NCBI RefSeq assembly: GCF_018636735.1
Contig: NZ_CP045200.1
Span: 3,052,221 to 3,116,220, forward strand
Direction: 5' to 3'
DNA length: 64,000 nucleotides
Origin: Erythrobacter sp. 3-20A1M
GTDB lineage: Bacteria > Pseudomonadota > Alphaproteobacteria > Sphingomonadales > Sphingomonadaceae
Shown here: in pieces, positions 1 to 9,016 of the stretch
Position numbering within the stretch: the first letter of the stretch is position 1
Layout of the letters: each line of letters starts with the position of its first letter
The notes under the pieces: model-generated
Seen by the model: only the letters and a program-made list of their open reading frames with translations
Database searches by the model: none
Told to the model about the DNA's origin: nothing
Translations under genes and position numbers: made by a program

Positions 1-73
1 GCCACGTCACCCGCCGCTCGTGCAGGCGGCCATGAGCGCGGTTAGCAAACCACCTCACGCCGCATGCAGGACA

Positions 74-1090
74 TTATCGGGCAATCTCATCTGCAAGCAA
101 TCCCACACTCATCGCGTAGTAATTCGAGCAGTTATATTCGAGGATAACCCGGTAATTCGAGGTCAAGAGCCAGGCCGGCGCACCCGCTCCGTCGGGCTGG
201 AACAGCGAGGCGAGGACGTCGTCGCCCAGCGCGCGCTGCGGTTGCACGCCGAGATCGCGCCACTCGCGAACCGTCTTCCACTGGCTATGCCGCCCGTGCA
301 CCCGGTCGCAGACCGGCGCGTCGAGCTTCGTCGCATAGCGCGAGACGTCGAAACCGTCGGGCACATAGGCGCGCACGCCCCAGGGCTGGCCGGTCCGCCA
401 GCCCGCATCGACGAAATAGCGCGCGACCGACGCCAGCGTGTCGGCACGGTTGTTGAAAATATCCGCGCGCCCATCGCCATCGCCGTCGGTCGCGAGGCGC
501 AGATAGACGCTCGGCAGGAATTGCGGATTGCCGAACGCCCCGGCCCAGCTGCCGACGAGCTCGGAGCGCGGATAGCCCTTGTCCGCGATCTTCAGCACAT
601 CCACGAATTCGGTCGCGAACAGGTCGCGGCGACGCCCCTCCCAGGCAAGGGTCGCGAGCGAACGCGCGAGGTCGAAATCGCCCTTGTAGCCGCCGTAATT
701 GGTCTCGTGTCCCCAGATCGCGAGGAGTATCTCGCCCGGCACGCCATAGCGACCCTCGACCTGCTGCTGGAGGCTGCGCGTCTGGCTCGACACCTCGCGC
801 CCGCGCGAGATGCGTGCATTGTCGACATGCCGCGCGATATAAGGCGCAAGCGCCGGAAAGCCCGAACCGCGCGAGCTCCCAGGCTGGTCCTGGTCGAGCT
901 CGATGACGCGTGGGTTCGCGGTCAGCCCTTCGGTCATTCGGCGAATGGTCGCCTCGCTCACCCCCTCGCCCCGCGCCCTCGCGATCAGCAGCTGGAGATA
1001 GGCGTCGAACGGCATGTCCTGCGCATGTGCCGGCACCGGAACCGACAGGGCGAAGACAAGGGCGGAAAAGATCAGACGCGACAGTGACAT
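74..1090 (-). CDS. Lytic murein transglycosylase, MltB-type, secreted
   Basis: Cleaves the glycan strands of peptidoglycan in the periplasm (family role, inferred). The 338-residue product starts with a classical signal peptide (MSLSRLIFSALVFALSV then AHAQ), followed by an SLT-type catalytic region containing 'ILLAIWGHETNYG', in which the Glu of the HETNYG motif is the expected catalytic acid. 'GSWAGAFGNPQFLPS' and 'DGDGDGRADIFN' are typical of the MltB family. An in-frame extension upstream to 1159 exists, but the ATG at 1090 directly precedes the signal peptide, so I chose it. The gene is divergent from the tRNA-Ser gene; the 103 bases between them should hold both promoters. Confidence 0.9.
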   Translation of the reverse strand: MSLSRLIFSALVFALSVPVPAHAQDMPFDAYLQLLIARARGEGVSEATIRRMTEGLTANPRVIELDQDQPGSSRGSGFPALAPYIARHVDNARISRGREVSSQTRSLQQQVEGRYGVPGEILLAIWGHETNYGGYKGDFDLARSLATLAWEGRRRDLFATEFVDVLKIADKGYPRSELVGSWAGAFGNPQFLPSVYLRLATDGDGDGRADIFNNRADTLASVARYFVDAGWRTGQPWGVRAYVPDGFDVSRYATKLDAPVCDRVHGRHSQWKTVREWRDLGVQPQRALGDDVLASLFQPDGAGAPAWLLTSNYRVILEYNCSNYYAMSVGLLADEIAR

Positions 1091-1193
1091 GGCCCCTACT
1101 CTCACATCATCCCTTAACAGCCAATGGCCCAATGCTAACGCCACGTGCCGGGGTGACATTCGCGAAACTTTTGCCTAGCGACCTCGCCAGCGC

Positions 1194-1283
1194 GGACAGG
1201 TGGCAGAGCGGTTGAATGCACCGGTCTTGAAAACCGGCAAGGGTGCAAGCCCTTCGTGGGTTCGAATCCCACCCTGTCCGCCA
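1194..1283 (+). tRNA. tRNA-Ser (anticodon UGA)
   Basis: The acceptor stem GGACAGG (1194-1200) pairs with CCTGTCC (1273-1279), followed by discriminator G and an encoded CCA at 1281-1283. The anticodon stem CCGGT/ACCGG encloses a seven-base loop CTTGAAA with TGA at 1228-1230. A long variable arm (AAGGGTGCAAGCCCTT region) and the T-loop TTCGAATC complete a class II serine tRNA. No integrase lies nearby, so there is no sign that it serves as an attachment site. Confidence 0.97.
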
Positions 1284-1290
1284 GCAATCC

Positions 1291-1482
1291 CTATTTCCGT
1301 TTCTTGTCCTTCTGCACCAGCGACTGGTCCTCGCGTTGCCCCTTCGGGTAATGCTCGGGCGTCGTGCTGCTCTGGTTCTCGAGCGCACGGTGCTTGTCGA
1401 TCACTTCGCTCTCGTCGTTGTAATCGGGGGTGTCGGGCTCGCCGTCCTGGCCTTGCGGATCGTCGGTGATTTCATACTCCAT
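1291..1482 (-). CDS. Small acidic/charged hypothetical protein
   Basis: I do not recognise this 63-residue protein. It is strongly charged and Gln/Asp/Glu-rich (starts MEYEITDDPQGQDGE, ends KDKKRK), with no hydrophobic segment or Cys, so it is probably cytosolic and largely unstructured. The ATG at 1482 is preceded by AGGAG at a spacing of nine bases, which favours it over the in-frame ATG at 1509. It lies 77 bases downstream of lpdA on the same strand and ends just after the tRNA-Ser gene on the other strand. Confidence 0.55.
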   Translation of the reverse strand: MEYEITDDPQGQDGEPDTPDYNDESEVIDKHRALENQSSTTPEHYPKGQREDQSLVQKDKKRK

Positions 1483-1559
1483 CGGTTGGAACTCCTCTCG
1501 CGAACCCAACGGGCGGGACGCGAGGGAGTGCCAGTAAAAGCGACGAAGCGCGTAGCGCG

Positions 1560-2972
1560 TCAGATATGCAGCGCGCGCCCGTATGCAGCGAGGACGCTTT
1601 CGTGCATCGATTCCGAGATCGTCGGGTGCGGGAAGATCGTGCCCATCAGCTCGGCTTCCGTGGTCTCCAGCGTCTTGCCGACCACGAAGCCCTGGATCAT
1701 CTCGGTCACTTCCGCACCGACCATATGCGCGCCCAGCAGCTCGCCGGTCTTTGCATCGAACACCGTCTTGGTGAAGCCTTCCGCCTCGCCCAGCGCGATC
1801 GCCTTGCCATTGCCGATGAAGGGGAAGGTGCCCGCTTTGACCTCGTAACCCGCTTCCTTCGCCTTTTCCTCAGTGAGGCCGACGCTGGCGATCTGCGGAT
1901 GGCAATAGGTGCAGCCCGGGATGTTCGCCCGGTCGAGCGGGTGCGGATGAACGTCCTTGTTGCCCAGCTCCTGCGCGATCGCCTCCGCCGTGGTGACACC
2001 TTCATGGCTCGCCTTGTGCGCCAGCCACGGGCCGGGCGTGCAGTCGCCGATCGCCCACAACCCCTTGGACTTGGTGCGCCCGTAATCGTCGATCTGGATG
2101 AAGCCGCGCTCCATCTCGACCAGCTTTTCGGCCCCGATGTTCTCGGTATTCGGCACGATGCCGATGGCGACGATGCAGTGGGAGAACTCGGTTTCCGAAA
2201 CCTTGCCGTCCTTCGCCTTGATCTTCGCCTTCACGCCGCTGCCCGAAACCTTGATCTCCTCCACGCCCGCGCCGGTCATGATCGTCATGCCCTGCTTGGT
2301 CAGGCTCTTTTCGAGGAAGGTCGAGACGTCCTTGTCCTCCACCGGGACGATGCGGTCGAGCATCTCGACCACGGTCACATCCGCGCCCATGTCGTTGTAG
2401 AAGCTCGCGAACTCGATTCCGATCGCACCGCTGCCGATCACCAGCAGCTTCTTGGGCATTTCGGGCGGCGTCATCGCGTGGCGATAGGTCCACACGCGCT
2501 TGCCGTCCGCCTTGGCGAAGGGCAGGTCGCGCGCCCGCGCGCCGGTGGCGACGATGATGTGCTTGGCGGTCAGCTTCTCCTCGCTCTTCTCGCCCTTGAC
2601 GGTGAGAGAGGTCGGGCCGGTCAGCGTGCCCTCGCCCATGTGGACCGCGATCTTGTTCTTCTTCATCAGGTGCGTGACACCCTGGTTGAGCTGCTTGGCG
2701 ACGCCGCGGCTGCGCTTCACCACAGCTTCCAGATCGGCCTCGATCTCGCCTGCGACCTTCAGGCCGTAATCCTTGGCGTGATCCATGTAGTGCTTGATCT
2801 CGGCCGAACGCAGCAGCGCCTTGGTCGGGATGCAGCCCCAGTTGAGACAGATCCCGCCAAGCAGTTCGCGTTCCACGATCGCGGTCTTCAGCCCCAGCTG
2901 CGCACAGCGGATCGCGGCGACATAGCCACCGGGTCCGGAGCCGAGAACGATGACGTCGTATTGGTCAGCCAT
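1560..2972 (-). CDS. lpdA: Dihydrolipoyl dehydrogenase (E3)
   Basis: FAD flavoprotein that reoxidises the dihydrolipoyl group of the E2 subunits of pyruvate and related 2-oxoacid dehydrogenases, passing electrons to NAD+. The 470-residue length is typical. Visible features: N-terminal FAD motif GSGPGG (11-16), the redox disulfide in GGICLNWGCIPTKA (Cys42/Cys47), a second nucleotide fold (VIGSGAIGIEFASF), AIGDCTPGPWLAHKA, and the C-terminal catalytic His in FPHPTISESMHE (His449). It lies downstream of pdhC (E2) on the same strand, separated by a membrane ORF, a thioesterase and a 315-base repeat-bearing gap. Genes for the E1 subunits are not in the window. Confidence 0.97.
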   Translation of the reverse strand: MADQYDVIVLGSGPGGYVAAIRCAQLGLKTAIVERELLGGICLNWGCIPTKALLRSAEIKHYMDHAKDYGLKVAGEIEADLEAVVKRSRGVAKQLNQGVTHLMKKNKIAVHMGEGTLTGPTSLTVKGEKSEEKLTAKHIIVATGARARDLPFAKADGKRVWTYRHAMTPPEMPKKLLVIGSGAIGIEFASFYNDMGADVTVVEMLDRIVPVEDKDVSTFLEKSLTKQGMTIMTGAGVEEIKVSGSGVKAKIKAKDGKVSETEFSHCIVAIGIVPNTENIGAEKLVEMERGFIQIDDYGRTKSKGLWAIGDCTPGPWLAHKASHEGVTTAEAIAQELGNKDVHPHPLDRANIPGCTYCHPQIASVGLTEEKAKEAGYEVKAGTFPFIGNGKAIALGEAEGFTKTVFDAKTGELLGAHMVGAEVTEMIQGFVVGKTLETTEAELMGTIFPHPTISESMHESVLAAYGRALHI

Positions 2973-3287
2973 GGGAGAGATTGCCTTCTTGAAGTCCTAC
3001 AGGATGGAACACCTGGAACAGTGTCCTGGGTCGAGAAAAAGCACCGGTTCGCGGGGCTTTCGGAATACGGTTTGAGAGAAGAAGCGGGCTGCGAAGCATG
3101 CGTCGAATATGCCCCGCAATGGCGACTGTAGGACAGTCTATCACCCCACTCCGCTGGTCCTGAGCCTGTCGAAGGACCGTCCTTACTTCCGGTGCGGCAC
3201 CCGAAGACAAGTGCGACCGTTGATGCTTCTCATCAGCTTCGCTTCCGACAAGCTTGGGGTGAGCGGAAGGGGGGATGGTGTAGGTAC
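2973..3287. repeat. Intergenic gap with a degenerate inverted palindromic repeat pair (REP-like)
   Basis: No convincing gene. At about 3155-3182 lies a unit reading TGGTCCTGAGCCTGTCGAAG, followed by ACCGTCCTTACTTCCGG. An eroded, inverted partner (CCGACAAGCTTGGGGTGAGC) lies at about 3245-3266. The same pair, better preserved, occurs inside glyS at 56141-56233, including the shared CCGTCCTT..TTCCGG spacer. The 'GAGCCTGTCGAAG' core is a repeat I associate with sphingomonad genomes (recall). The 108-residue ORF spanning the gap on the minus strand merely translates the repeat. Confidence 0.6.
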
Positions 3288-3689
3288 TCAATCGTTCGCC
3301 CCGTCCAGCGCCGCCGCGCCTGCCGCGCGCACCGGGCGAGGGGTGCCGTCGTCATGGGTCAGGACGAACACGAAGGTGCCTTTGCACACCAGCTTGGTCG
3401 CCTCGCCATGGCGCTCGCGCGCGATCCCCTCGGCGGCGATGGTGATGGAGGTGTTGCCCTCGCGCTCGACCTCGCAATAGACCGACAGCTCGTCGCCCAG
3501 CGCCATCGCGGCGGGAAAGCCGAAATCGGTGGCCGCGACGACATTTGCCCGGCCCTCGCCGATCCGGCTGGCAAGACTGCCCGCGCCAAGCGCCATCTGG
3601 CTCATCAACCACCCGCCGAACACCCCGCCATAGGGGTTCATGTCGGTCGGCATCGCGGTGACGCGGATGAGGGGGCTGGGGTCAGGCAT
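3288..3689 (-). CDS. Acyl-CoA thioesterase, hotdog fold (YciA-like)
   Basis: Predicted to hydrolyse acyl-CoA thioesters in the cytosol. The 133-residue single-domain protein carries the family signature near its N-terminus: 'AMPTDMNPYGGVFGGWLMSQMALGAG' in pieces, i.e. the D-x-N-x-x-G-x-v-FGG-w-l-m pattern with the catalytic Asp at about residue 16, then 'GDELSVYCEVEREGNTSI'. Its ATG (3687-3689) overlaps the stop of the preceding membrane ORF by eight bases, suggesting translational coupling in a pdhC-ORF-thioesterase unit. Substrate cannot be told from the sequence. Confidence 0.88.
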   Translation of the reverse strand: MPDPSPLIRVTAMPTDMNPYGGVFGGWLMSQMALGAGSLASRIGEGRANVVAATDFGFPAAMALGDELSVYCEVEREGNTSITIAAEGIARERHGEATKLVCKGTFVFVLTHDDGTPRPVRAAGAAALDGAND

Positions 3690-4125
3690 ATGAACGTCCT
3701 ACTGCATCAAATCGCTCGGTTGTTCGCCACCAAATCAATGCAGCTGCAAAACCTGGGATCACGCCGATAGAAAAAGCCCAAGTGGCAACATCAGGCGTCA
3801 AGGTTATCGCGAACGATCCCAAAATTGCGAGGCTTACGCCACCACCGGTTACCATCCCGACGAGGGACCAGAATGCAACATGTTTGATACCACAGCTTCG
3901 AAGGAGCATCGCTATCGGCAATCCAACAAGAACACCGCCAAACGCTACAAAAGGAAGCATGACGACCGAGTAGGCTCCTACGATCGCAGCAAGTTCGATA
4001 ATTTCACTCTGAGTTACGAACTGGTCCCGGCCTAGCATGCCGAACATGGCAAAAGAAAAAGCCGCAAGAATAGAAGCGACAGGGATCGCAATCAAAAATG
4101 CCCTTTTGTCGCGGTCGGAAGTCAA
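3682..4125 (-). CDS. Small membrane protein of unusual composition, unknown function
   Basis: About 147 residues with four hydrophobic segments (roughly [72 protein letters not shown]). I do not recognise a family. The only plausible start keeping the first segment is TTG at 4125, which overlaps the pdhC stop as TTGA; later ATGs would remove it. The stop overlaps the thioesterase start by eight bases. The gene is visibly richer in A+T than both neighbours, with many AAA/ATT codons, so it may have been acquired and fitted between the two. Function is not inferable. Confidence 0.6.
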   Translation of the reverse strand: MTSDRDKRAFLIAIPVASILAAFSFAMFGMLGRDQFVTQSEIIELAAIVGAYSVVMLPFVAFGGVLVGLPIAMLLRSCGIKHVAFWSLVGMVTGGGVSLAILGSFAITLTPDVATWAFSIGVIPGFAAALIWWRTTERFDAVGRSYA

Positions 4126-5468
4126 ACCACCAGCCCCATCGGGTTCTCCACGAGGCTCTTGAACGCCTCCATCAGCTGCGCGCCGGTGGCGCCGTCGATG
4201 GCGCGGTGGTCGAAGCTGCCCGATGCGGTCATCACGGTGGCGACCGCCAGCGCGCCGTCGACCACATAGGGGCGCTGCTCGCCCGCGCCGACGGCCATGA
4301 TCATTGCCTGCGGCGGATTGATTACCGCGTCGAACTGCTTGATCCCGAACATGCCGAGATTGGAGAGGCTGGCGGTGCCACCCTGGTATTCGTGCGGTTG
4401 CAGCTTCCCGTCGCGCGCCTTGCCCGCCAGCTCCTTCATCTGGGTGCTGATCTTCGCCAGCCCCTTGCTGTCCGCCTCGGTGATGATCGGGGTGATGAGA
4501 CCGCTGGGCGCGGCGACCGCCACGGAAACATCCGCGCGGCTGTAGCGGTGGAGCGTGTCGCCCTGATAGCTGACATTGCAATCGGGCACGCGCATCAGCG
4601 CGCGGGCCAGCGCCTTGATCAGCAGGTCATTGACCGACAGCTTCACCCCGTCCGCTTCCAGCCCGGCATTGAGCTGCTTCCTGAGGTCCAGCAGCGGGTC
4701 GAGCCGGATGTCGATCGACAGGTAGTAGTGCGGGACCTGCTGCTTACTCTCGGTCAGGCGGCGGGCGATGACCTTGCGCACGTTGGAAAGCTTCTCTTCC
4801 TCGTAAGGTGCGCCGTACTCGCTCTCGGCCGGAGTCTTCGCCGGGGTGCGCGGCTGCTCCATCTCGCCGGTGCCGTCGGATTTCGTCGCGGCTTTCGCTG
4901 GCTTCGCTTCGCCTTTCTTGGCACCTTCGAGGTCCGCTTTCACGATCCGGCCATTGGGACCGGAGCCGGTCACCTCGGCGAGGTCGATGCCCTCCTGCTC
5001 CGCGATCCGCTTCGCGAGCGGGGAGGCGATGATGCGGTCGCTGTCCACCTTCGGCGCGGGGGCCGATTGCGGCAGTTCCTGCGTCTTTGCGGAGGCGGGC
5101 TTCGCATCCTTCGCGTCCTTCGCGGTGGTGCGGTCGGCGGGTGCCTGACGGTCGCCCTTCCCCTCGTCGTCGCTATCCTCGCTCTCGCCGGACGGCGCGG
5201 CGTTCGCCGCTTCCTCCACGTCTTCGCCCTCGCCTGCGAGCATCGCAATCACGGTGCCGACGGCCACGCCCTCGGTCCCCTCGTCCACTTCAATGCTGGC
5301 AATAGTGCCTTCGTCGACCGCCTCGAACTCCATGGTCGCCTTGTCGGTCTCGATCTCGGCCATGATGTCCCCGGCCTCGACCTTGTCGCCCACGCCGACG
5401 AGCCACTTGGCGAGCGTCCCCTCCTCCATGGTGGGGGACAGGGCGGGCATCTTGATCGGTGTGGGCAT
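4122..5468 (-). CDS. pdhC: Pyruvate dehydrogenase complex dihydrolipoyl acetyltransferase (E2)
   Basis: Transfers acetyl groups from E1 to CoA via a swinging lipoyl arm. The 448-residue protein begins at the ATG at 5468 ([14 protein letters not shown]), not at the in-frame codon at 5555. The lipoyl domain spans residues 1-75 with the lipoylated Lys43 in [10 protein letters not shown] charged Ala/Pro/Lys-rich linker follows, then the E3-binding domain ([19 protein letters not shown]) and the catalytic domain ending in HRAIDG (His421, Asp425). A second charged linker separates the last two domains. It lies upstream of lpdA and divergent from the universal stress gene. No E1 genes are adjacent. 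Confidence 0.96.
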   Translation of the reverse strand: MPTPIKMPALSPTMEEGTLAKWLVGVGDKVEAGDIMAEIETDKATMEFEAVDEGTIASIEVDEGTEGVAVGTVIAMLAGEGEDVEEAANAAPSGESEDSDDEGKGDRQAPADRTTAKDAKDAKPASAKTQELPQSAPAPKVDSDRIIASPLAKRIAEQEGIDLAEVTGSGPNGRIVKADLEGAKKGEAKPAKAATKSDGTGEMEQPRTPAKTPAESEYGAPYEEEKLSNVRKVIARRLTESKQQVPHYYLSIDIRLDPLLDLRKQLNAGLEADGVKLSVNDLLIKALARALMRVPDCNVSYQGDTLHRYSRADVSVAVAAPSGLITPIITEADSKGLAKISTQMKELAGKARDGKLQPHEYQGGTASLSNLGMFGIKQFDAVINPPQAMIMAVGAGEQRPYVVDGALAVATVMTASGSFDHRAIDGATGAQLMEAFKSLVENPMGLVV

Positions 5469-5591
5469 CGGGTCTCCTCTGGCGCTACGGCGGCGCGGAT
5501 TTGCCGAACGGCTTAGGCGAAATAGGCGAAGCGCGGCAAGGTCCTTGCCACGCATACGTTTTCAGCCGATATCCGTGCCCGGGAGACGGAC

Positions 5592-6047
5592 TTGCGGACA
5601 TTCCTTGTCATCATCGACGAGACCGAAGAGGCGCGAAAGGCACTGCGCTATGCCAGCAGGCGCGCCGAGGCGACGCACGGTACGGTGCAGATCCTTGCGC
5701 TGGTCGAGCCACAGAGCTTCAACGCGTTCGGCGGCGTGCAGGCCACGATCGAGAAGGAGGCGCGCGACCGGGCGGAGGCGATCGCCACTAGCGCGGCGGG
5801 CAATCTCTTTTCCGAAAGCGGTCGCATGCCCGCGATCAGCGTGGAGGTGGGCGACGGCAATACGGTGGTGCGCGGCTATCTCGAGACGCACCCAGAAGTC
5901 ACCATGCTGGTGCTGAGCGCCGCGGCCGAAGGCGCGCCGGGGCCGCTGGTCTCGCATTTCTCGCAGATCGTCGGCGCGCTGTCGTGTCCGGTGGTGTTCC
6001 TGCCCGGCCGTCTCAGCTTCGAGGAAATCGACCGCCTTTCGGAGTAG
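5592..6047 (+). CDS. Universal stress protein (UspA fold)
   Basis: A 151-residue single UspA-type domain: starts MRTFLVIIDETEEARKALRYA, contains 'VEVGDGNTVVRGYLETHPEVTMLVLSAAAEG' and ends with 'GALSCPVVFLPGRLS'. The ATP-binding G-x2-G-x9-G-S/T pattern is not clearly preserved, so it may be a non-nucleotide-binding member. Translation appears to start at TTG (5592) with GGGAG upstream. It is divergent from pdhC with a 123-base promoter region between them. Confidence 0.85.
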   Translation: MRTFLVIIDETEEARKALRYASRRAEATHGTVQILALVEPQSFNAFGGVQATIEKEARDRAEAIATSAAGNLFSESGRMPAISVEVGDGNTVVRGYLETHPEVTMLVLSAAAEGAPGPLVSHFSQIVGALSCPVVFLPGRLSFEEIDRLSE

Positions 6048-6048
6048 T

Positions 6049-6071
6049 GCCACCACGCGATGTCAGGTGGC
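6049..6071. terminator. Possible bidirectional terminator hairpin
   Basis: Stem GCCACC (6049-6054) and GGTGGC (6066-6071) between two convergent genes, overlapping the stop of the minus-strand peroxiredoxin gene. There is no U-tract, so this is weak evidence. Confidence 0.25.
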
Positions 6072-6578
6072 GGTTCCCCGCGGCGGATAGTCCTCCTCGG
6101 CAATGAAATCGAGGTTTTCCAGCAGATCGTCGAGGTCGGGCCGCGTGAAGGGCGCACTTTGCACCTGCGCCATGTACAGTGTGCCATCGGGGCGGATCAG
6201 GAACAGGCCGGGTTCGGAAAACCGATCCGGCTCTTCGCTGCCTTCACGCTTCTCGGAGATATAGAGGCCCCAGTTTCGGGCATCCTCCTCGCTCAGATCG
6301 TAGACGAGCGGCAGATCGCCGGTGTCCCATTCGTCGTCGACCTTCATCGCCCGTTCCTTGCTATCCATGGAGATGGCGAAAACGTTCAGGCCGCGTCTGG
6401 TGAACCGGTCGAGCTCGCCGCCGAGTTCCTCCAGATAGTTCTCGCATATCGGGCAGTGACTGCCGCGGTAGAACACGAGCATGGTGAAGGCGTCGGGCGA
6501 CTGTTTCGAGAGTTCGAACTGCGCCTCGATCGTAAGCGGCAGCTGGATGTCGGGGGTCTTCTCGCCGGGGATGAGCAT
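6063..6578 (-). CDS. Peroxiredoxin-like AhpC/TSA-family protein
   Basis: A 171-residue thioredoxin-fold protein expected to reduce peroxides. The active-site stretch reads FYRGSHCPICENYLEELG, giving a CPIC (Cys42, Cys45) arrangement typical of the 'peroxiredoxin-like' AhpC/TSA subgroup rather than of classical AhpC. 'VFAISMDSKERA' and 'FLIRPDGTLYM' complete the fold. It has no signal peptide. It is transcribed after rnr (53-base gap) and converges with the universal stress gene. Confidence 0.85.
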   Translation of the reverse strand: MLIPGEKTPDIQLPLTIEAQFELSKQSPDAFTMLVFYRGSHCPICENYLEELGGELDRFTRRGLNVFAISMDSKERAMKVDDEWDTGDLPLVYDLSEEDARNWGLYISEKREGSEEPDRFSEPGLFLIRPDGTLYMAQVQSAPFTRPDLDDLLENLDFIAEEDYPPRGTAT

Positions 6579-6631
6579 GGTCGGTGTCTCCTTTTATTCA
6601 CCAACCGGCCCCGGGTGCGTCCCGTTCCGCC

Positions 6632-8992
6632 CTACTTCTTCTTGCGCCCCTGGTGCCGGATATTGCCGGGGCGACCGCGCTTGCCCTGCGCGTGCTTTGG
6701 CGGGCCCTTGCCATCCCTCCTGCCCGTCCCTTTGCCTTTGGGCGGACCACCCTTCTTGCGAGCGGGTGGGCGATCGCCGCGCGGTTCGATCTTGCCGCCA
6801 TCGCTGTCGGGCACGTCGAATTTGAGAGCGCCGGTCAGCGGGTTCGATTCGGCGAGCTTCAGCCGCAGCCGCTGCCCCACCTCGTAGCGCGTGCCGGTGT
6901 CCGAGCCGATCAGCGCCTGCGCGGCCTCGTCGTAATGGAAATATTCGCGACCTAACGTGGAGACCGGCACCAGCCCGTCCCCACCGAATCCCAGGATGGT
7001 GGCGAAGAACCCGAAGCCCTGCACGCCCGTGATGCGCGTGTCGAATTCCTGGCCGACCTTCTCGGCGAGATAGGCGGCAACGTAGCGGTCGATGGTATCG
7101 CGCTCCGCCTCCATCGCGCGGCGCTCCGCCTGGCTGATCGCGTCGGTGATCTCGTTCAGCTTGGTACGGTCGCGCTCCGACAGCCCGCTGGTATCGGGCA
7201 GCGAGCCCGGCGGCGCCGGTTGCTCCAGCCCGTAGGCATCGACCAGCGCGCGGTGGACCAGCAGGTCGGCATAGCGGCGGATCGGCGAGGTGAAATGCGC
7301 GTAGCTGCCGAGCGACAGGCCGAAATGGCCCGCGTTCTGCGGCCCGTAATAGGCCTGCGTCTGGCTGCGCAGCACCGCCTCCATCAACAGCGCCTTCTCC
7401 GCCTCGTCCGTCACGTCCTTCAGGAAGCGGTTGAACAGCGTCGGCGTGATGACCTGGCCCAGCGCCAGCTTCTTGTCCTGCGTGGCGAGAAAATCGCGCA
7501 GTGCGATCAGCTTCTCGCGGCTCGGCGGTTCGTGGATGCGATAGACCACGGGAGCGGTCTTCGCTTCCAGCGCCTTGGCCGCCGCGACATTGGCCGCGAT
7601 CATGAAATCCTCCACCACCCGGTGGGCATCGAGCCGCTCGCGCACCGCGATCTCGGCGATCTTGCCCTTGTCGTCGAGCACCACGCGGCGCTCCGGCAGG
7701 TCCAGATCGAGCGGATCGCGGGCCTCGCGGGCCGCGAACAGCGCCTTCCACGCCGCCCACAGGTTCTTGAGCTCGTCCGACGCCGAGCCGTCGTCGATCG
7801 CGGCCTGCGCATCTTCGTAGGCGATATTGTGCGCGAGCCGCACGATCGCGCGGGTGAAGCGCCACTTGGTTATCTTGCCTTCCGGCGAGATATGCAGGTG
7901 GCACGCCATCGCCGCACGGTCCTGATCCGCCTTCAACGAACAGACGTCGGCGCTCAGCACTTCGGGCAGCATCGGTACCACGCGGTCCGGGAAATAGACC
8001 GAATTGCCGCGCTTCCTCGCCTCACGGTCGATCTGGCCGCCGGGCCGCACGTAATAGCTGACATCGGCGATGGCGACGATGGCGTTGAAGCCGCCATTGC
8101 CGTCGGGCTCCGCCCAGATGGCATCGTCGTGGTCGCGCGCGTCGGCGGGGTCGATCGCGACGATCGGCACGTTGCGCAGGTCCTCGCGCTTGTCCGCGTG
8201 CAGCGGCAGTTTGGCTGCGCGCTCGGCCTCCTCCAGCACCTCTTCGGAGAAAACATGGCGGATGCCGTGCTTGGCGATCGCGATCAGGCTGAAGCTTTTC
8301 GGCTCGAGCGGATCGCCCACCACTTCGGTGACATTTACCCCCGCGCGTGCTCCGCGCCCGGCGGGTTCGGCCAGGACCAGCTGACCTTCCTCCGCCCCGC
8401 CGATGTCGCGGATGGGGGAGGCATTGCGCACCTTCTTGTCGATCGGTGCAAGCCACGCTTTCCCGCTGCCGTCGATCTCGACCACACCCATCATTCCTTC
8501 GGTTCGGGCGGGCAGCTTCTTCATCGGGTGGGCGCGCCAGCCGCGATCGGTTTCTTCGTTGCGCGCAAGGATGCGGTCGCCGCGCTTGAGGGCGGGCATA
8601 CCCTTGGTTTTCTTCTGGCCCTTGCCGCGACCGCCCCTGTCTTCGACCACCAGCAGGCGCGGCGGTTTGGAGCCGTCGTCCGGGTTCCAGTTCTCGGGCT
8701 CGGCGAAGATATCGCCATCGTCGATCTCGACGACCTTGAGCACCGTCACTTTCGGAACACCGCCCATGCGATGATAGGCGGTCTTCTTGCCGTCGATCAG
8801 GCCTTCCTCGGCCATGTCCTTGAGGCGCTTCTTGAGCGCGATCTTCTCCTGTCCCTTCAGACCGAAGGCCTTCGCGATCTCGCGCTTGCCGGCCGGGGTA
8901 TCGGAGGTCTGGATGAATTCGAGTATCTGCTCGCGCGTCGGCAGGCCCTGGGGCTTGCCGTGCGAGTGCTTTGCGTTTTTCTGTTGTGTCAT
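6632..8992 (-). CDS. rnr: Ribonuclease R
   Basis: Processive 3'-5' exoribonuclease of the RNB family, acting on structured RNA and in quality control. The 786-residue protein has an N-terminal helix-turn-helix/cold-shock region (PTREQILEFIQ...), an RNB catalytic core with the metal-binding Asp cluster in IDPADARDHDDAIW (from about residue 280), 'HFTSPIRRYADLLVHRAL', an S1 domain (ITGVQGFGFFATI..GLVPVS) near 650-720 and a Lys/Arg/Gly-rich basic tail. All core motifs are intact. Confidence 0.96.
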   Translation of the reverse strand: MTQQKNAKHSHGKPQGLPTREQILEFIQTSDTPAGKREIAKAFGLKGQEKIALKKRLKDMAEEGLIDGKKTAYHRMGGVPKVTVLKVVEIDDGDIFAEPENWNPDDGSKPPRLLVVEDRGGRGKGQKKTKGMPALKRGDRILARNEETDRGWRAHPMKKLPARTEGMMGVVEIDGSGKAWLAPIDKKVRNASPIRDIGGAEEGQLVLAEPAGRGARAGVNVTEVVGDPLEPKSFSLIAIAKHGIRHVFSEEVLEEAERAAKLPLHADKREDLRNVPIVAIDPADARDHDDAIWAEPDGNGGFNAIVAIADVSYYVRPGGQIDREARKRGNSVYFPDRVVPMLPEVLSADVCSLKADQDRAAMACHLHISPEGKITKWRFTRAIVRLAHNIAYEDAQAAIDDGSASDELKNLWAAWKALFAAREARDPLDLDLPERRVVLDDKGKIAEIAVRERLDAHRVVEDFMIAANVAAAKALEAKTAPVVYRIHEPPSREKLIALRDFLATQDKKLALGQVITPTLFNRFLKDVTDEAEKALLMEAVLRSQTQAYYGPQNAGHFGLSLGSYAHFTSPIRRYADLLVHRALVDAYGLEQPAPPGSLPDTSGLSERDRTKLNEITDAISQAERRAMEAERDTIDRYVAAYLAEKVGQEFDTRITGVQGFGFFATILGFGGDGLVPVSTLGREYFHYDEAAQALIGSDTGTRYEVGQRLRLKLAESNPLTGALKFDVPDSDGGKIEPRGDRPPARKKGGPPKGKGTGRRDGKGPPKHAQGKRGRPGNIRHQGRKKK

Positions 8993-9016
8993 TCGCCCAC
9001 CAATATGGGGATCGCC

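Noticed and set aside
1107..1469. ORFs running through the tRNA-Ser gene (for example one starting MAERLNAPVLKTGKG)
   Set aside because: They are translations of the tRNA sequence itself; the cloverleaf is complete and explains the region.
1566..3131. A 521-codon plus-strand ORF opposite lpdA
   Set aside because: Antisense shadow of lpdA without recognisable motifs.
2965..3291. A 108-codon minus-strand ORF in the lpdA upstream gap
   Set aside because: It translates the palindromic repeat (RQAQDQRSG-type peptide) and has no ribosome site or family match.
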